Source: Jingyaoa shaoxingensis (GTDB taxonomy: Bacteria; Bacillota; Clostridia; Lachnospirales; Lachnospiraceae). Taken from it: a DNA stretch of 64,000 nt. A program made the translations under genes and the position numbers. Where the stretch lies: positions 248,001 to 312,000 of the forward strand of contig NZ_JACRSZ010000001.1 of assembly GCF_014385005.1 (NCBI RefSeq), given 5' to 3'. The notes beneath the pieces were generated by a model. It saw only the letters and a program-made list of their open reading frames with translations, was not told the origin of the DNA and ran no database searches. The number at the start of each line of letters is the position of its first letter. The stretch's first letter is position 1. Positions 54,544-63,906 of the stretch are shown one piece after another.

Positions 54544-55515
54544 ATGGCTGAGAAAAAAATAGATGTGACTGCGCTCGGTGAATTGTTAATTGACTTTACC
54601 GAAAACGGCACCAGTGCTCAGGGGAATCCTATTCTGGAGGTAAATCCAGGCGGCGCTCCTTGTAATGTTCTTGCCATGCTTCAGAAGCTCGGCAAGCAGA
54701 CTGCCTTTATCGGAAAAGTTGGTGATGATATGTTCGGGCGCCAGCTCACAGAAGCTGTTTCTTCTGTTGGTGTTGACACACGCGCTCTTCTTGTAGATAA
54801 GGAAGTTCACACTACACTCGCTTTTGTCCACACCTATCCGGACGGAGACCGCGACTTTTCCTTCTACCGCAACCCAGGGGCAGATATGATGCTGACAAAA
54901 GATGATGTGGATGAAGATCTGATCCGTTCTTCCAGAATTTTCCACTTTGGAACACTTTCCTCCACACATGAAGGTGTACGAGAAGCAACCAGATATGCTA
55001 TTGAGGTTGCCAGAGAAGCCGGAGACCTGATCAGCTTTGATCCAAATCTTCGTCCTCCACTGTGGTCCTCTCTGGATGATGCAAAAAGAGAGATTGAATA
55101 CGGACTGGGCAAATGTGATATTCTAAAGATTTCTGATAATGAAGTAGAGTTTCTGTTTGGCACTACAGACTATGATCTCGGTGCAAAATTACTGAAAGAG
55201 AAATACAATATTCCTCTGATTCTCATTACACTGGGACCGAATGGCAGCCGCGCATACTATAAAGATATGCGTGTGGAAGTTGCTCCGTTCCTTCAAGAAA
55301 AGACGATTGAGACCACCGGTGCAGGTGACACTTTCTGCGCAAGCTCTCTGAACTACATTCTGGAACACGGACTGGACAACCTGACCGAAGAGAACCTGAC
55401 AGAACTTCTGACTTTTGCCAATGCTGCTGCCTCCCTGATCACCACTAAAAAAGGTGCCTTAAAGGTAATGCCTGAAAAAGAAGAAGTGCTTGCTTTTATC
55501 GCATCTCGCTTATAA
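54544..55515 (+). CDS. PfkB-family carbohydrate kinase, fructokinase-like
   Basis: 323-residue ribokinase-fold sugar kinase. N-terminal signature GGAPCNVLAMLQKLG (about 37), C-terminal signature TGAGDTFCA (about 256) with the catalytic Asp. The overall pattern (GELLIDF start, GDDMFGRQL) is closest to fructokinases, but the exact sugar is inferred. The ATG at 54544 follows GGGAGG; an in-frame ATG at 54523 lies before it. Likely co-transcribed with the HicB-like gene 21 nt downstream. Confidence 0.88.
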   Translation: MAEKKIDVTALGELLIDFTENGTSAQGNPILEVNPGGAPCNVLAMLQKLGKQTAFIGKVGDDMFGRQLTEAVSSVGVDTRALLVDKEVHTTLAFVHTYPDGDRDFSFYRNPGADMMLTKDDVDEDLIRSSRIFHFGTLSSTHEGVREATRYAIEVAREAGDLISFDPNLRPPLWSSLDDAKREIEYGLGKCDILKISDNEVEFLFGTTDYDLGAKLLKEKYNIPLILITLGPNGSRAYYKDMRVEVAPFLQEKTIETTGAGDTFCASSLNYILEHGLDNLTEENLTELLTFANAAASLITTKKGALKVMPEKEEVLAFIASRL

Positions 55516-55536
55516 ATATAGGAGGAGTGATTTTTT

Positions 55537-55812
55537 ATGAAGTTTATTTATCCGGCAATTTTCCGTCAGGACACTGACGGACTGTATCATGGTTATTTTC
55601 CAGATCTTGATGACTGTCTTTCCACCGGAGAGACACTGGATGACGCCATAGAAAACGCAAATGAAGCAGCCTGCAACTGGCTGTCTGTAGAATTGGAAGA
55701 AGGCGGTCATCTGCCACCTGTTTCTGATCCATCTGACCTGACATTAAAAGAGGGCGAGATCATCCGCAATATTGCAGCTAATATCCGCCTCTTCGAAGGG
55801 TATGATGAATAA
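55537..55812 (+). CDS. HicB-like antitoxin-fold protein, no HicA partner
   Basis: 91 residues. YPAIFRQDTDGLYHGYFPDLDDCLSTGETLDDAIENANEA is the partial RNase H fold of HicB antitoxins (about 5-48). No HicA toxin gene and no C-terminal DNA-binding domain are present, so it is an orphan; such proteins are common in Clostridia and may have another role. AGGAG precedes the ATG. A strong terminator follows. Confidence 0.85.
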   Translation: MKFIYPAIFRQDTDGLYHGYFPDLDDCLSTGETLDDAIENANEAACNWLSVELEEGGHLPPVSDPSDLTLKEGEIIRNIAANIRLFEGYDE

Positions 55813-55830
55813 TATTTTATTTGTTCTGAT

Positions 55831-55865
55831 AAAATGCTTTGCCCGCATGGGCGAGGCATTTTTAT
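55831..55865 (+). terminator. Intrinsic terminator of pfkB-hicB
   Basis: AAAATGC-TTTGCCC-GCAT-GGGCGAG-GCATTTTT, a long stem with a T-run on the plus strand. Confidence 0.92.
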
Positions 55866-55892
55866 TTAGACTCAATCATTAGACATAAAATA

Positions 55893-55926
55893 AGCCCGAT
55901 CGATTCTTTTTTCTCTCGACCGGGCT
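55893..55926 (-). terminator. Terminator of the repeat transcript
   Basis: An 11-bp stem with one G-U pair (55893-55903 with 55916-55926) and a 12-nt A-rich loop. On the minus strand it is followed by TTATTTTAT. It would end transcripts reading through the repeat array from the right. Confidence 0.65.
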
Positions 55927-56330
55927 CTCAATGAATTTCCAGCAATTTCATTGTCTACACCTTCGCTTTCTCAGATTATGGGGTACTTCCTTCCGTTTTC
56001 TTTGGACCATACCTCCTGTTTTATTCTGTTGTATGAATTGGTTTAGCTATGCCATTGGACCTTACCTCTTATTCTTAGTTTATCATTAGATAAAAGTTCT
56101 CATCTCATTGGAGTGTACCTCTTTCTTTTATTTTCCTTTGGTTTAAATTTTTATGCCATTGGACTGTACCTCTTTCTGAAATCTGATGTATTTAACCTTT
56201 AGTTTTAGGTTCCATCTATGTGAACTCCTAAGAGATTGTTATCCTTATATGTCTAACGTCCCAATGGTATGCACCCCTTTCTTTTTATGATTTGATCTTT
56301 TTGATTTTAGATCTCTCTTTCTTTTGTTGT
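55893..56330 (-). ncRNA. Candidate non-coding RNA made of seven ~52-nt repeats
   Basis: No convincing gene lies between hicB and pflA. Instead a 21-bp motif recurs on the minus strand (GAAAGAGGTACAGTCCAATGG is the best form) at plus starts 55948, 55999, 56052, 56105, 56156, 56212 and 56261, that is every 51, 53, 53, 51, 56 and 49 bp. The copies at 56105 and 56156 match at 19 of 21; those at 55948 and 56212 are degenerate. The spacers (about 30 nt, AT-rich) are unlike each other. A consensus -35 promoter (56335-56363) and a terminator (55893-55926) bracket the array, predicting a transcript of about 430 nt. It would also lie in the 3' end of pflBA readthrough RNA. Confidence 0.6.
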
Positions 56331-56334
56331 CTTT

Positions 56335-56363
56335 ATACTATCATGCTTTTCTTATTTTGTCAA
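56335..56363 (-). promoter_or_regulatory. Promoter for the repeat transcript
   Basis: TTGACA (56358-56363), 17 nt, TAGTAT (56335-56340) on the minus strand, 19 nt after the pflA stop codon. The -35 is perfect; the -10 matches at four of six. No gene with a start codon follows it. Confidence 0.7.
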
Positions 56364-56381
56364 TTATTTTATTCTACTTTT

Positions 56382-57119
56382 TTATATATTCAGAATTTTC
56401 TGATAATTCATCATATCTTCTTCTGTAGGAACCGGAACTCCTTTTAAAGAATACGAAAGTCCCAGCTTTTCCCATTCCATTTCTCCCATCGTATGATATG
56501 GAAGAAGATCGACTCTGGTCACTGTCTCAAGGCTATTCAGAAATTGTTTCATCTCAGTCAGTTCTTTTTCTGAATCTGTCAGGCCAGGTACACAGACATG
56601 GCGGATCCATATCTCTTTTCCATGATCGGACAGCCACTGTGCCATTTCCAGAATATTGCTGTTATCTCTGCCTGTCAGTCCCCGGTGTCCTGCTCCATCC
56701 ATCATTTTCAGATCCAACAGTACCAGATCTGTCGCTTTCATCATTCTTTCAAACTGTTCCATCGGAAGCTGGTCTGTAGCAAACAGGCACCCAGAAGTAT
56801 CCAGTGTCGTGTGTACTCCTTTTTTCTTTGCCAATTCAAACAGCTCTGTTACAAATTCGCATTGCAGCAGCGGCTCTCCGCCGCTGACTGTAATGCCTCC
56901 ATTTTCTTTGTTTTTCTTTTTCCAGTAGTTCTTATACCGATACGCACGCTGAAACAGCTCCTCTGCTGTCCACCAGGTGCCAGTATCTCCGCTCCATGTT
57001 TCCGGATTGTGGCAGTATTGGCACCGCATTGGGCATCCCTGCATGAATATCACAAACCGTACTCCCGGTCCATCTACCAGTCCAAAACTCTCAACGGAAT
57101 GTATTTTTCCTTTTTTCAT
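56382..57119 (-). CDS. pflA: Pyruvate formate-lyase-activating enzyme
   Basis: 245-residue radical SAM activase that abstracts a hydrogen from the Gly of PflB. Cluster motif CPMRCQYC (about residues 30-37), followed by GGITVSGGEPLLQ (SAM-binding, about 73). The ATG at 57119 lies 3 nt after the pflB stop with AAGGGTG upstream; the in-frame ATG at 57140 is inside pflB. Downstream comes the repeat array. Confidence 0.96.
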   Translation of the reverse strand: MKKGKIHSVESFGLVDGPGVRFVIFMQGCPMRCQYCHNPETWSGDTGTWWTAEELFQRAYRYKNYWKKKNKENGGITVSGGEPLLQCEFVTELFELAKKKGVHTTLDTSGCLFATDQLPMEQFERMMKATDLVLLDLKMMDGAGHRGLTGRDNSNILEMAQWLSDHGKEIWIRHVCVPGLTDSEKELTEMKQFLNSLETVTRVDLLPYHTMGEMEWEKLGLSYSLKGVPVPTEEDMMNYQKILNI

Positions 57120-57121
57120 TC

Positions 57122-59374
57122 TTACACCCTTGTATGGCATGTTCTTGCCAGTACATCCATCTGTTGTTCTCTTGTCAGATCTATGAATTTTACGGCATAG
57201 CCGGATACACGAATGGTAAAGTTTGCATACTCTTCTTTTTCCGGATGTTCCATGGCATCGATCAGTTTTTCTCTGCCAAATACATTCACATTTAAGTGAT
57301 GTGCACCCTGATCAAAATAACCATCCATGATCTGTACCAGATTCTCGATTCTTTCCTCTTCACTGTGTCCCAGTGCATCCGGATTCATGGTCTGTGTATT
57401 GGAAATGCCGTCCAGTGCCCATTCATAAGGCAGCTTGGCAACAGAATTCAGGGATGCCAGCAGACCATTCTTCTCTGCTCCATAAGACGGATTTGCTCCG
57501 GGTGCCAGTGGCTCACCTGCCTTTCTTCCATCTGGCATACTTCCGGTTGCCTTACCGTACACTACATTCGATGTAATGGTCAGAATGGATGTGGTCGGCT
57601 CCGAATTACGGTAGGTATGCTGTTTCTTCAGTTTATCCAAGAAGGTCTTCAGAAGCCATACTGCAATGTCATCTGCACGGTCATCGTCATTTCCGTAACG
57701 AGGAAAATCTCCTTCTGTCTCATAGTCCACTACCAGTCCGCTCTCATCACGGATGGTCTTTACTTTTGCATATTTGATGGCGCTTAAAGAATCTACTACA
57801 TGCGAAAATCCTGCAATACCTGTTGCAAAAGTTCTTCTTACGTCTGTATCAAGCAGCGCCATCTCTGCTGCTTCATAATAATATTTATCATGCATATACT
57901 GAATCAGATTCAGGGTATTGACATACAGCTCTGCCAGCCAGTCCATCATCTGATCGTATTTCTTAATCACTTCATCATAATCCAAATATTCCGAGGTGAT
58001 CGGCTTATAGTCAGGGCCTACCTGTTCTCCGGATTTCAGATCAATACCACCATTGATGGCATATAACAGGCACTTGGCCAGATTTGCTCTTGCTCCGAAG
58101 AACTGCATCTCTTTTCCTGTCTGTGTGGCTGATACACAGCAGCAAATGGAATAATCATCTCCCCATACCGGCTTCATAACATCATCGTTTTCATACTGGA
58201 TAGAACTGGTCCGGATAGAGATATCTGCCGCATAATCCTTAAAATACTCCGGTAATTTTGATGAATACAGAACTGTCAGGTTTGGCTCCGGAGACGGTCC
58301 CATATTTTCCAGTGTGTGCAAAAATCGGAAGTCATTCTTCGTTACCATCGAACGTCCGTCCATTCCCATTCCGCCGACTTCCAGCGTTGCCCATACCGGG
58401 TCTCCGGAGAAGAGCTGGTTGTAAGACGGAATACGTGCAAACTTCACCATTCGGAACTTCATAACCAGATGGTCAATTAACTCCTGTGCCTCTATCTCTG
58501 TCAGCGTACCGTTATCCAGATCTCTCTGAATATAAATATCCAGGAATGTGGATATTCTTCCCACACTCATAGCAGCACCATTCTGGGTCTTGATTGCTGC
58601 CAAATATCCAAAATACAGCCACTGTACTGCTTCTTTTGCATTTTGGGCCGGCTGAGAAATATCATATCCATAAGAAACTGCCATCTCTTTCATTTCGCCC
58701 AGTGCCTGATACTGTCTGGAGATCTCCTCTCTCTGTCGGATTATATCATCTGTCATCGTGCCATTTCCGCAGTTTACAAAGTCCTCTTTCTTCTTTTCCA
58801 TCAGGAAGTCAATTCCATACAGAGCCACCCGTCGATAATCGCCTACAATACGGCCTCTACCGTAAGTATCCGGAAGTCCTGTAATGATCTTATTGTGGCG
58901 GGCTTTCTTCATCTCCGGTGTATAGGCATCAAATACTCCCTGATTGTGGGTTCTGCAATATTTGGTAAAAATCTCATGAAGCTGTGGATCCGATTCATAT
59001 CCGTTGGTGGTACAAGCCTGCTCTGCCATTTTAATGCCGCCAAATGGCATAAATGCACGCTTCAGAGGCTTGTCTGTCTGCAGTCCCACTACCTGCTCCA
59101 GATCTTTGAATTCTTCACAGATATAACCTGGCTTATGCGATGTAATGCCGGATACGATATGTGTATCCATATCCAGAATTCCACCTTTTGCACGCTCCTC
59201 TTTCTGCAATTCAGATAGCTTACCCCAGAGCTTTTTGGTAGCTTCTGTAGGATCTGCCAGAAAGGACTTATCTCCTTCGTAAGGCTGATAATTGTTCTGT
59301 ATAAAATCACGTATGTTAATCTCTTCTTTCCAGAGACGGCCTTCGAATCCATCCCACTGTGCAAATGCTCTCAT
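57122..59374 (-). CDS. pflB: Formate C-acetyltransferase (pyruvate formate-lyase)
   Basis: 750-residue glycyl radical enzyme that splits pyruvate with CoA into acetyl-CoA and formate under anaerobic conditions. The glycyl radical loop RVSGYAVKF is near the C-terminus, and the active-site Cys pair lies in [10 protein letters not shown] (about 405). The ATG at 59374 (GGAAGG upstream, [10 protein letters not shown] start) is preferred over longer in-frame starts. Downstream of eno; no separate promoter was seen in the 129-nt gap. Confidence 0.97.
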   Translation of the reverse strand: MRAFAQWDGFEGRLWKEEINIRDFIQNNYQPYEGDKSFLADPTEATKKLWGKLSELQKEERAKGGILDMDTHIVSGITSHKPGYICEEFKDLEQVVGLQTDKPLKRAFMPFGGIKMAEQACTTNGYESDPQLHEIFTKYCRTHNQGVFDAYTPEMKKARHNKIITGLPDTYGRGRIVGDYRRVALYGIDFLMEKKKEDFVNCGNGTMTDDIIRQREEISRQYQALGEMKEMAVSYGYDISQPAQNAKEAVQWLYFGYLAAIKTQNGAAMSVGRISTFLDIYIQRDLDNGTLTEIEAQELIDHLVMKFRMVKFARIPSYNQLFSGDPVWATLEVGGMGMDGRSMVTKNDFRFLHTLENMGPSPEPNLTVLYSSKLPEYFKDYAADISIRTSSIQYENDDVMKPVWGDDYSICCCVSATQTGKEMQFFGARANLAKCLLYAINGGIDLKSGEQVGPDYKPITSEYLDYDEVIKKYDQMMDWLAELYVNTLNLIQYMHDKYYYEAAEMALLDTDVRRTFATGIAGFSHVVDSLSAIKYAKVKTIRDESGLVVDYETEGDFPRYGNDDDRADDIAVWLLKTFLDKLKKQHTYRNSEPTTSILTITSNVVYGKATGSMPDGRKAGEPLAPGANPSYGAEKNGLLASLNSVAKLPYEWALDGISNTQTMNPDALGHSEEERIENLVQIMDGYFDQGAHHLNVNVFGREKLIDAMEHPEKEEYANFTIRVSGYAVKFIDLTREQQMDVLARTCHTRV

Positions 59375-59503
59375 GCTGTTATCCTTCCTTTCCTGTTGAT
59401 CGTATGATATCTTTATCCGGAATACTGAAAACAGGTTTGAGCTGCCGGCTTTTCTCTGCTGCCCTTGTTTTCCGGTGCCCTTATTCTGATGAACTGTCAT
59501 CTG

Positions 59504-60820
<1,317 letters not shown>

Positions 60821-60826
60821 TTATTT

Positions 60827-60879
60827 GTTAGCCTTTTCTAACCAGATGTTAGTATACACTAACTTTCATTTAAATGCAA
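60827..60879 (-). promoter_or_regulatory. eno promoter with two dyad operators
   Basis: TTGCAT (60874-60879), 17 nt, TATACT (60851-60856) on the minus strand. A perfect dyad GTTAGT-N4-ACTAAC (60848-60863) covers the -10, and GTTAG-N6-CTAAC (60827-60842) lies 21 bp further, two helical turns. Both are 16 bp. They look like binding sites of one repressor, identity unknown. Confidence 0.75.
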
Positions 60880-60898
60880 TATTATTATCTTTTCAAAT

Positions 60899-60927
60899 TT
60901 GACATTTTTCTATTCATGAAGTAAACT
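60899..60927 (+). promoter_or_regulatory. Promoter of the hypothetical gene at 60995
   Basis: TTGACA (60899-60904), 17 nt, TAAACT (60922-60927), divergent from the eno promoter. Confidence 0.65.
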
Positions 60928-60994
60928 GGACTTAAGAATTTTTTTAGAATTTGAAGAACATTTTAACCTGTATATTTTGTGCGGAGAAAATAGT

Positions 60995-61426
60995 ATGTGG
61001 AAAAATGTGGTTTATCGTAAGCTGCGAAGTCAGCACTTATTTGAAAATGAAGCTCATCTGTCACGCTTTAAGGAATTACTGGACTGCTATGCCGATGCCA
61101 GCTTTTTTACTGCGGGGCTGTGCAAGTGTATGTACCTGTCCTGTTGGGATGATGAGCATTTTGCAATTATGCTGGATATGTTAAATCAGTTAAAACTTAA
61201 GGATCATATGACGCTTACAGATATGGATGAGAATGGAAAGCTGATGGCAGAAGAGATGCCGGACGGTGATTACGAAGCTACCATTATGCAGTTGTCCTGC
61301 GATTTTCTTTCCGGGGCGCCTTTTGATATTACCTCTCTCCCGGAAAATTTTAATCCGGTCGGGCGTCATATTATTGAACAGGCTCTCAAAGCCGCCGCTG
61401 TAATTGACAGCGTTCCCATAAAATAA
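60995..61426 (+). CDS. Conserved-looking hypothetical protein
   Basis: 143 residues from MWKNVVYRKLRSQHLFENE (GGAGAAAATAGT upstream). Soluble, mixed alpha/beta, with Cys-rich centre (GLCKCMYLSCWDDEHF) and a helical C-terminus. I do not recognise the family. It stands alone between a divergent promoter pair and a terminator. Confidence 0.75.
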   Translation: MWKNVVYRKLRSQHLFENEAHLSRFKELLDCYADASFFTAGLCKCMYLSCWDDEHFAIMLDMLNQLKLKDHMTLTDMDENGKLMAEEMPDGDYEATIMQLSCDFLSGAPFDITSLPENFNPVGRHIIEQALKAAAVIDSVPIK

Positions 61427-61451
61427 CGCCGCAGTTTCAAAAACTGCAGCG
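61427..61451. terminator. Bidirectional hairpin terminator
   Basis: CGCCGCAGTTT (61427-61437) pairs with AAACTGCAGCG (61441-61451) with one mismatch, between two convergent genes. The T-run is clearer on the minus strand (TTATTTT). Confidence 0.7.
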
Positions 61452-61467
61452 TATAAATGATATTTTA

Positions 61468-62451
61468 CTACTTCTCCGGTCTCTCATAGAGATTGGAGAT
61501 TTTGGTTTCTGCCGATACAATGGCATATCCTTTGGCTGCCCACGGAGTATCCCTTTTCAAACATAAAGATACACAAAAACGGTATTCTCCCGGCTGTGCC
61601 GGCATCGCAAAAGGAATATCCACATATCTGCTGCTTCCGGCAGATATCTCTGTGCATAACTGGCCTTCTGATATGATTCTTCCGTTCATATCACACACTT
61701 CATAATGCATTTCATATTCCGATACATCTACAAAGGTACTTCTGTTTTCAACCAGTACTCCAGTCTGTACAACCTGAAGCGAAAAATTCGGATTGCTCTC
61801 TTCTTCCTTTTCAAGATCCAGTCTGGCTCGCAGCCATCCTGCGTCCACATCCTTTCCTTCTTCCAGAAGATAAATTCCATATTCCAGACACCATCTCTGC
61901 AACTGTGCACTTTTCTGTTCTGTTTTCACCAAAAGTGTGTTCTGAAAGTTCTGTTTCATCGTCTGTAGAAATTCCTGTATATCTTCCGGTTCCTTCTTTT
62001 CCTCCGGAAGGGCCACACCTCGGAATACTACCGCTTTTCCATTGATGCAGGTTTGCCCGTCTACAATCTTCCACCAAGAAAAAGCCACCGGCTCCACTCT
62101 TCGATCCTGGCAGAAGTTCTCGCCTTCCATGATCTCCAACACCAGCTGATAGCAATAGGGATCTTCCGCATTCCAAAGCTGTGGATCTTCTGCTCTCATA
62201 CAAAACTGCATCTCCTCTTCCAGTGGAAGTGGAAAAATCCGGTCTATTTCCTGCCCTTCCCGGTTTACCAGGCTGGCACAGAGTACCGGGCTTGTATAAG
62301 CTTCTGCACTGGTAAGATATAGTCCCGGCTTCTGAATCTCTTCGGTCTGCTGCTCCATACCGCCAATCCATACGGACGCTTCTACATTTCCAACTGCCTG
62401 TTCTTCCTCCCAGGTTACTTTTGTCTCGATTTTTTCTATCGTGTATTTCAT
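61468..62451 (-). CDS. Glycoside hydrolase family 2-derived protein lacking the catalytic barrel
   Basis: 327 residues. The first part (about 1-130) is the GH2 immunoglobulin-like domain (LWNAEDPYCYQLVLEI, then INGKAVVFRGV as at the start of the LacZ barrel). Only about 80 residues of the barrel follow (EYGIYLLEEGKDVD), then the LacZ domain-4-like segment (VLVENRSTFVDVSEYEMHYEV ... PGEYRFCVSL). The catalytic acid and nucleophile regions are absent, so hydrolysis is unlikely; carbohydrate binding or a structural role is possible. The ATG at 62451 lies directly after the rplT terminator. Confidence 0.75.
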   Translation of the reverse strand: MKYTIEKIETKVTWEEEQAVGNVEASVWIGGMEQQTEEIQKPGLYLTSAEAYTSPVLCASLVNREGQEIDRIFPLPLEEEMQFCMRAEDPQLWNAEDPYCYQLVLEIMEGENFCQDRRVEPVAFSWWKIVDGQTCINGKAVVFRGVALPEEKKEPEDIQEFLQTMKQNFQNTLLVKTEQKSAQLQRWCLEYGIYLLEEGKDVDAGWLRARLDLEKEEESNPNFSLQVVQTGVLVENRSTFVDVSEYEMHYEVCDMNGRIISEGQLCTEISAGSSRYVDIPFAMPAQPGEYRFCVSLCLKRDTPWAAKGYAIVSAETKISNLYERPEK

Positions 62452-62461
62452 ATCCACCTGC

Positions 62462-62486
62462 AAAAAATCCCCGGTAAAACCGGGGA
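62462..62486 (-). terminator. Terminator of infC-rpmI-rplT
   Basis: TCCCCGG/CCGGGGA stem with TAAAA loop (62468-62486) followed by six U residues on the minus strand. The next gene begins 11 nt beyond it. Confidence 0.93.
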
Positions 62487-62522
62487 CTCTTTCGTTACTT
62501 TTGTTATGTCTGCTATCGTTAA

Positions 62523-62879
62523 TTATGCAAGCTTGCTTTTTGCAAGTTCTGCAAGTGTTGCAAATCCTTCTGCATCATTAACAGCCATGTCAGCCAGAAC
62601 TTTTCTGTTCAGTTCTACACCTGCAAGTTTAAGACCATACATGAATTTGCTGTAAGACAGTCCGTTGATTCTTGCTGCTGCGTTGATACGAGCGATCCAC
62701 AGCTGTCTGAACTGACGTTTTTTCTGCTTACGTCCTGCATATGCGCTGGTAAGTGCACGCATTACAGACTGTTTTGCAATCTTATACTGTTTGGAACGGG
62801 CTCCTCTGTAACCTTTAGCCAGTTTTAATACTCTGTTATGTTTCTTTTTAGCGTTCATTCCGCCTTTAACTCTTGCCAT
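62523..62879 (-). CDS. rplT: 50S ribosomal protein L20
   Basis: 118 residues, [26 protein letters not shown] start and [24 protein letters not shown] core. In Firmicutes L20 often represses its operon by binding the infC leader. AGGAGG precedes the ATG. Confidence 0.97.
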   Translation of the reverse strand: MARVKGGMNAKKKHNRVLKLAKGYRGARSKQYKIAKQSVMRALTSAYAGRKQKKRQFRQLWIARINAAARINGLSYSKFMYGLKLAGVELNRKVLADMAVNDAEGFATLAELAKSKLA

Positions 62880-62905
62880 GTCTTATATTCCTCCTCAAAC
62901 TCTTC

Positions 62906-63103
62906 TTATAAATACGGTAAAATCTTCTTCATGTTCTTGAAGTTAGTAGCATCTGTCATAGTTGCTTTTCTAAGATTTCTCTTTCTCTTAGTGGACTTCT
63001 TTGTTAAGATATGGCTCTTGTAAGCTTTATTTCTTTTTAATTTACCTGTACCTGTTTTTTTGAAACGTTTTGCAGCTGCTCTGCTTGTTTTAATTTTTGG
63101 CAT
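62906..63103 (-). CDS. rpmI: 50S ribosomal protein L35
   Basis: 65 residues, highly basic, [24 protein letters not shown] start. Between infC and rplT as usual; AAGGAGG upstream. Confidence 0.97.
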   Translation of the reverse strand: MPKIKTSRAAAKRFKKTGTGKLKRNKAYKSHILTKKSTKRKRNLRKATMTDATNFKNMKKILPYL

Positions 63104-63156
63104 TGTGAATTCCTCCTTAAATAAATGGTTATTTTACCTGTTCGTCAGTCTGATGC

Positions 63157-63663
63157 CTAACGCTTTTCAGTTAAAAACATTGTCATGCTTCTGCCCTCAA
63201 CCTTTGGAGCCTTATCGACCTGCGCAATATCCTGTAATTCTGCTGCGAAATCATCCAGAATATGTCTGCTGGCCTGCATATGTGCCATCTCACGTCCACG
63301 GAAACGTAAAGTAACTTTTACCTTATTTCCCTTTGTCAGGAACTTTCTGGCTGCAGAAATCTTTGTATTTAAATCATTCACATCAATGTTTGGAGAAAGA
63401 CGCACTTCTTTTACTTCAATGGTCTTCTGCTTCTTCTTTGCTTCCTTTTCCTTGCGAAGCATTTCATAACGATACTTACCATAATCAATAATCTTACATA
63501 CTGGCGGCTTAGCCTGCGGTGCAACCTTCACAAGGTCAAGATCTGCTTCTCTGGCAAGCTTTAACGCATCTCTGGAAGACATAATTCCCAGCTGTTCTCC
63601 ATGTTCCCCGATCAGACGGATCTCTTTATCCCTGATCTGCTCATTAATCATTAAATCGCTAAT
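63157..63663 (-). CDS. infC: Translation initiation factor IF-3, probable AUU start
   Basis: 168 residues: N domain (MINEQIRDKEIRLIGEHGEQLGIMS), linker and C domain (KVTLRFRGREMAHMQASRHIL). The only well-placed ribosome site, GGAGG, lies 9 nt before ATT at 63663; the ATG at 63651 is 21 nt away. Rare AUU starts are known for infC and allow IF-3 autoregulation. The frame is open further upstream but passes through the leader terminator. Confidence 0.93.
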   Translation of the reverse strand: MSDLMINEQIRDKEIRLIGEHGEQLGIMSSRDALKLAREADLDLVKVAPQAKPPVCKIIDYGKYRYEMLRKEKEAKKKQKTIEVKEVRLSPNIDVNDLNTKISAARKFLTKGNKVKVTLRFRGREMAHMQASRHILDDFAAELQDIAQVDKAPKVEGRSMTMFLTEKR

Positions 63664-63708
63664 TGTAGTACACCTCCATACATTGTGGCTGCAGCACTTA
63701 TCCCCAAC

Positions 63709-63734
63709 AAAAAAAGTGGATAAACCTATCCACT
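63709..63734 (-). terminator. Leader terminator (attenuator) of infC
   Basis: AGTGGATA/TATCCACT with AACC loop (63715-63734) followed by seven U residues on the minus strand, inside the 180-nt infC leader. This fits an L20-type attenuation leader; the competing antiterminator was not identified. Confidence 0.8.
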
Positions 63735-63851
63735 CCATAATATCTCTATACTTCACCTATTGCGAATTATAAAACATATTAACCGACAGTCATATTTCTT
63801 CATGCTGCGGTGAGAGTGGAAACTCTGCTTTGATTTCTTTCATACTCTGCC

Positions 63852-63880
63852 ATCATACCATGTGTTTTTCCGTCTGTCAA
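63852..63880 (-). promoter_or_regulatory. infC operon promoter
   Basis: TTGACA (63875-63880), 17 nt, TATGAT (63852-63857) on the minus strand. Confidence 0.85.
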
Positions 63881-63906
63881 TAATAAAATGTATTTTTTTA
63901 TGTAAT

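Noticed and set aside
55948..56281. CRISPR array
   Set aside because: Spacing is regular, but repeats are only about 20 bp and strongly imperfect, there are no cas genes, and spacer lengths vary from 28 to 35. A promoter and terminator favour an RNA gene.
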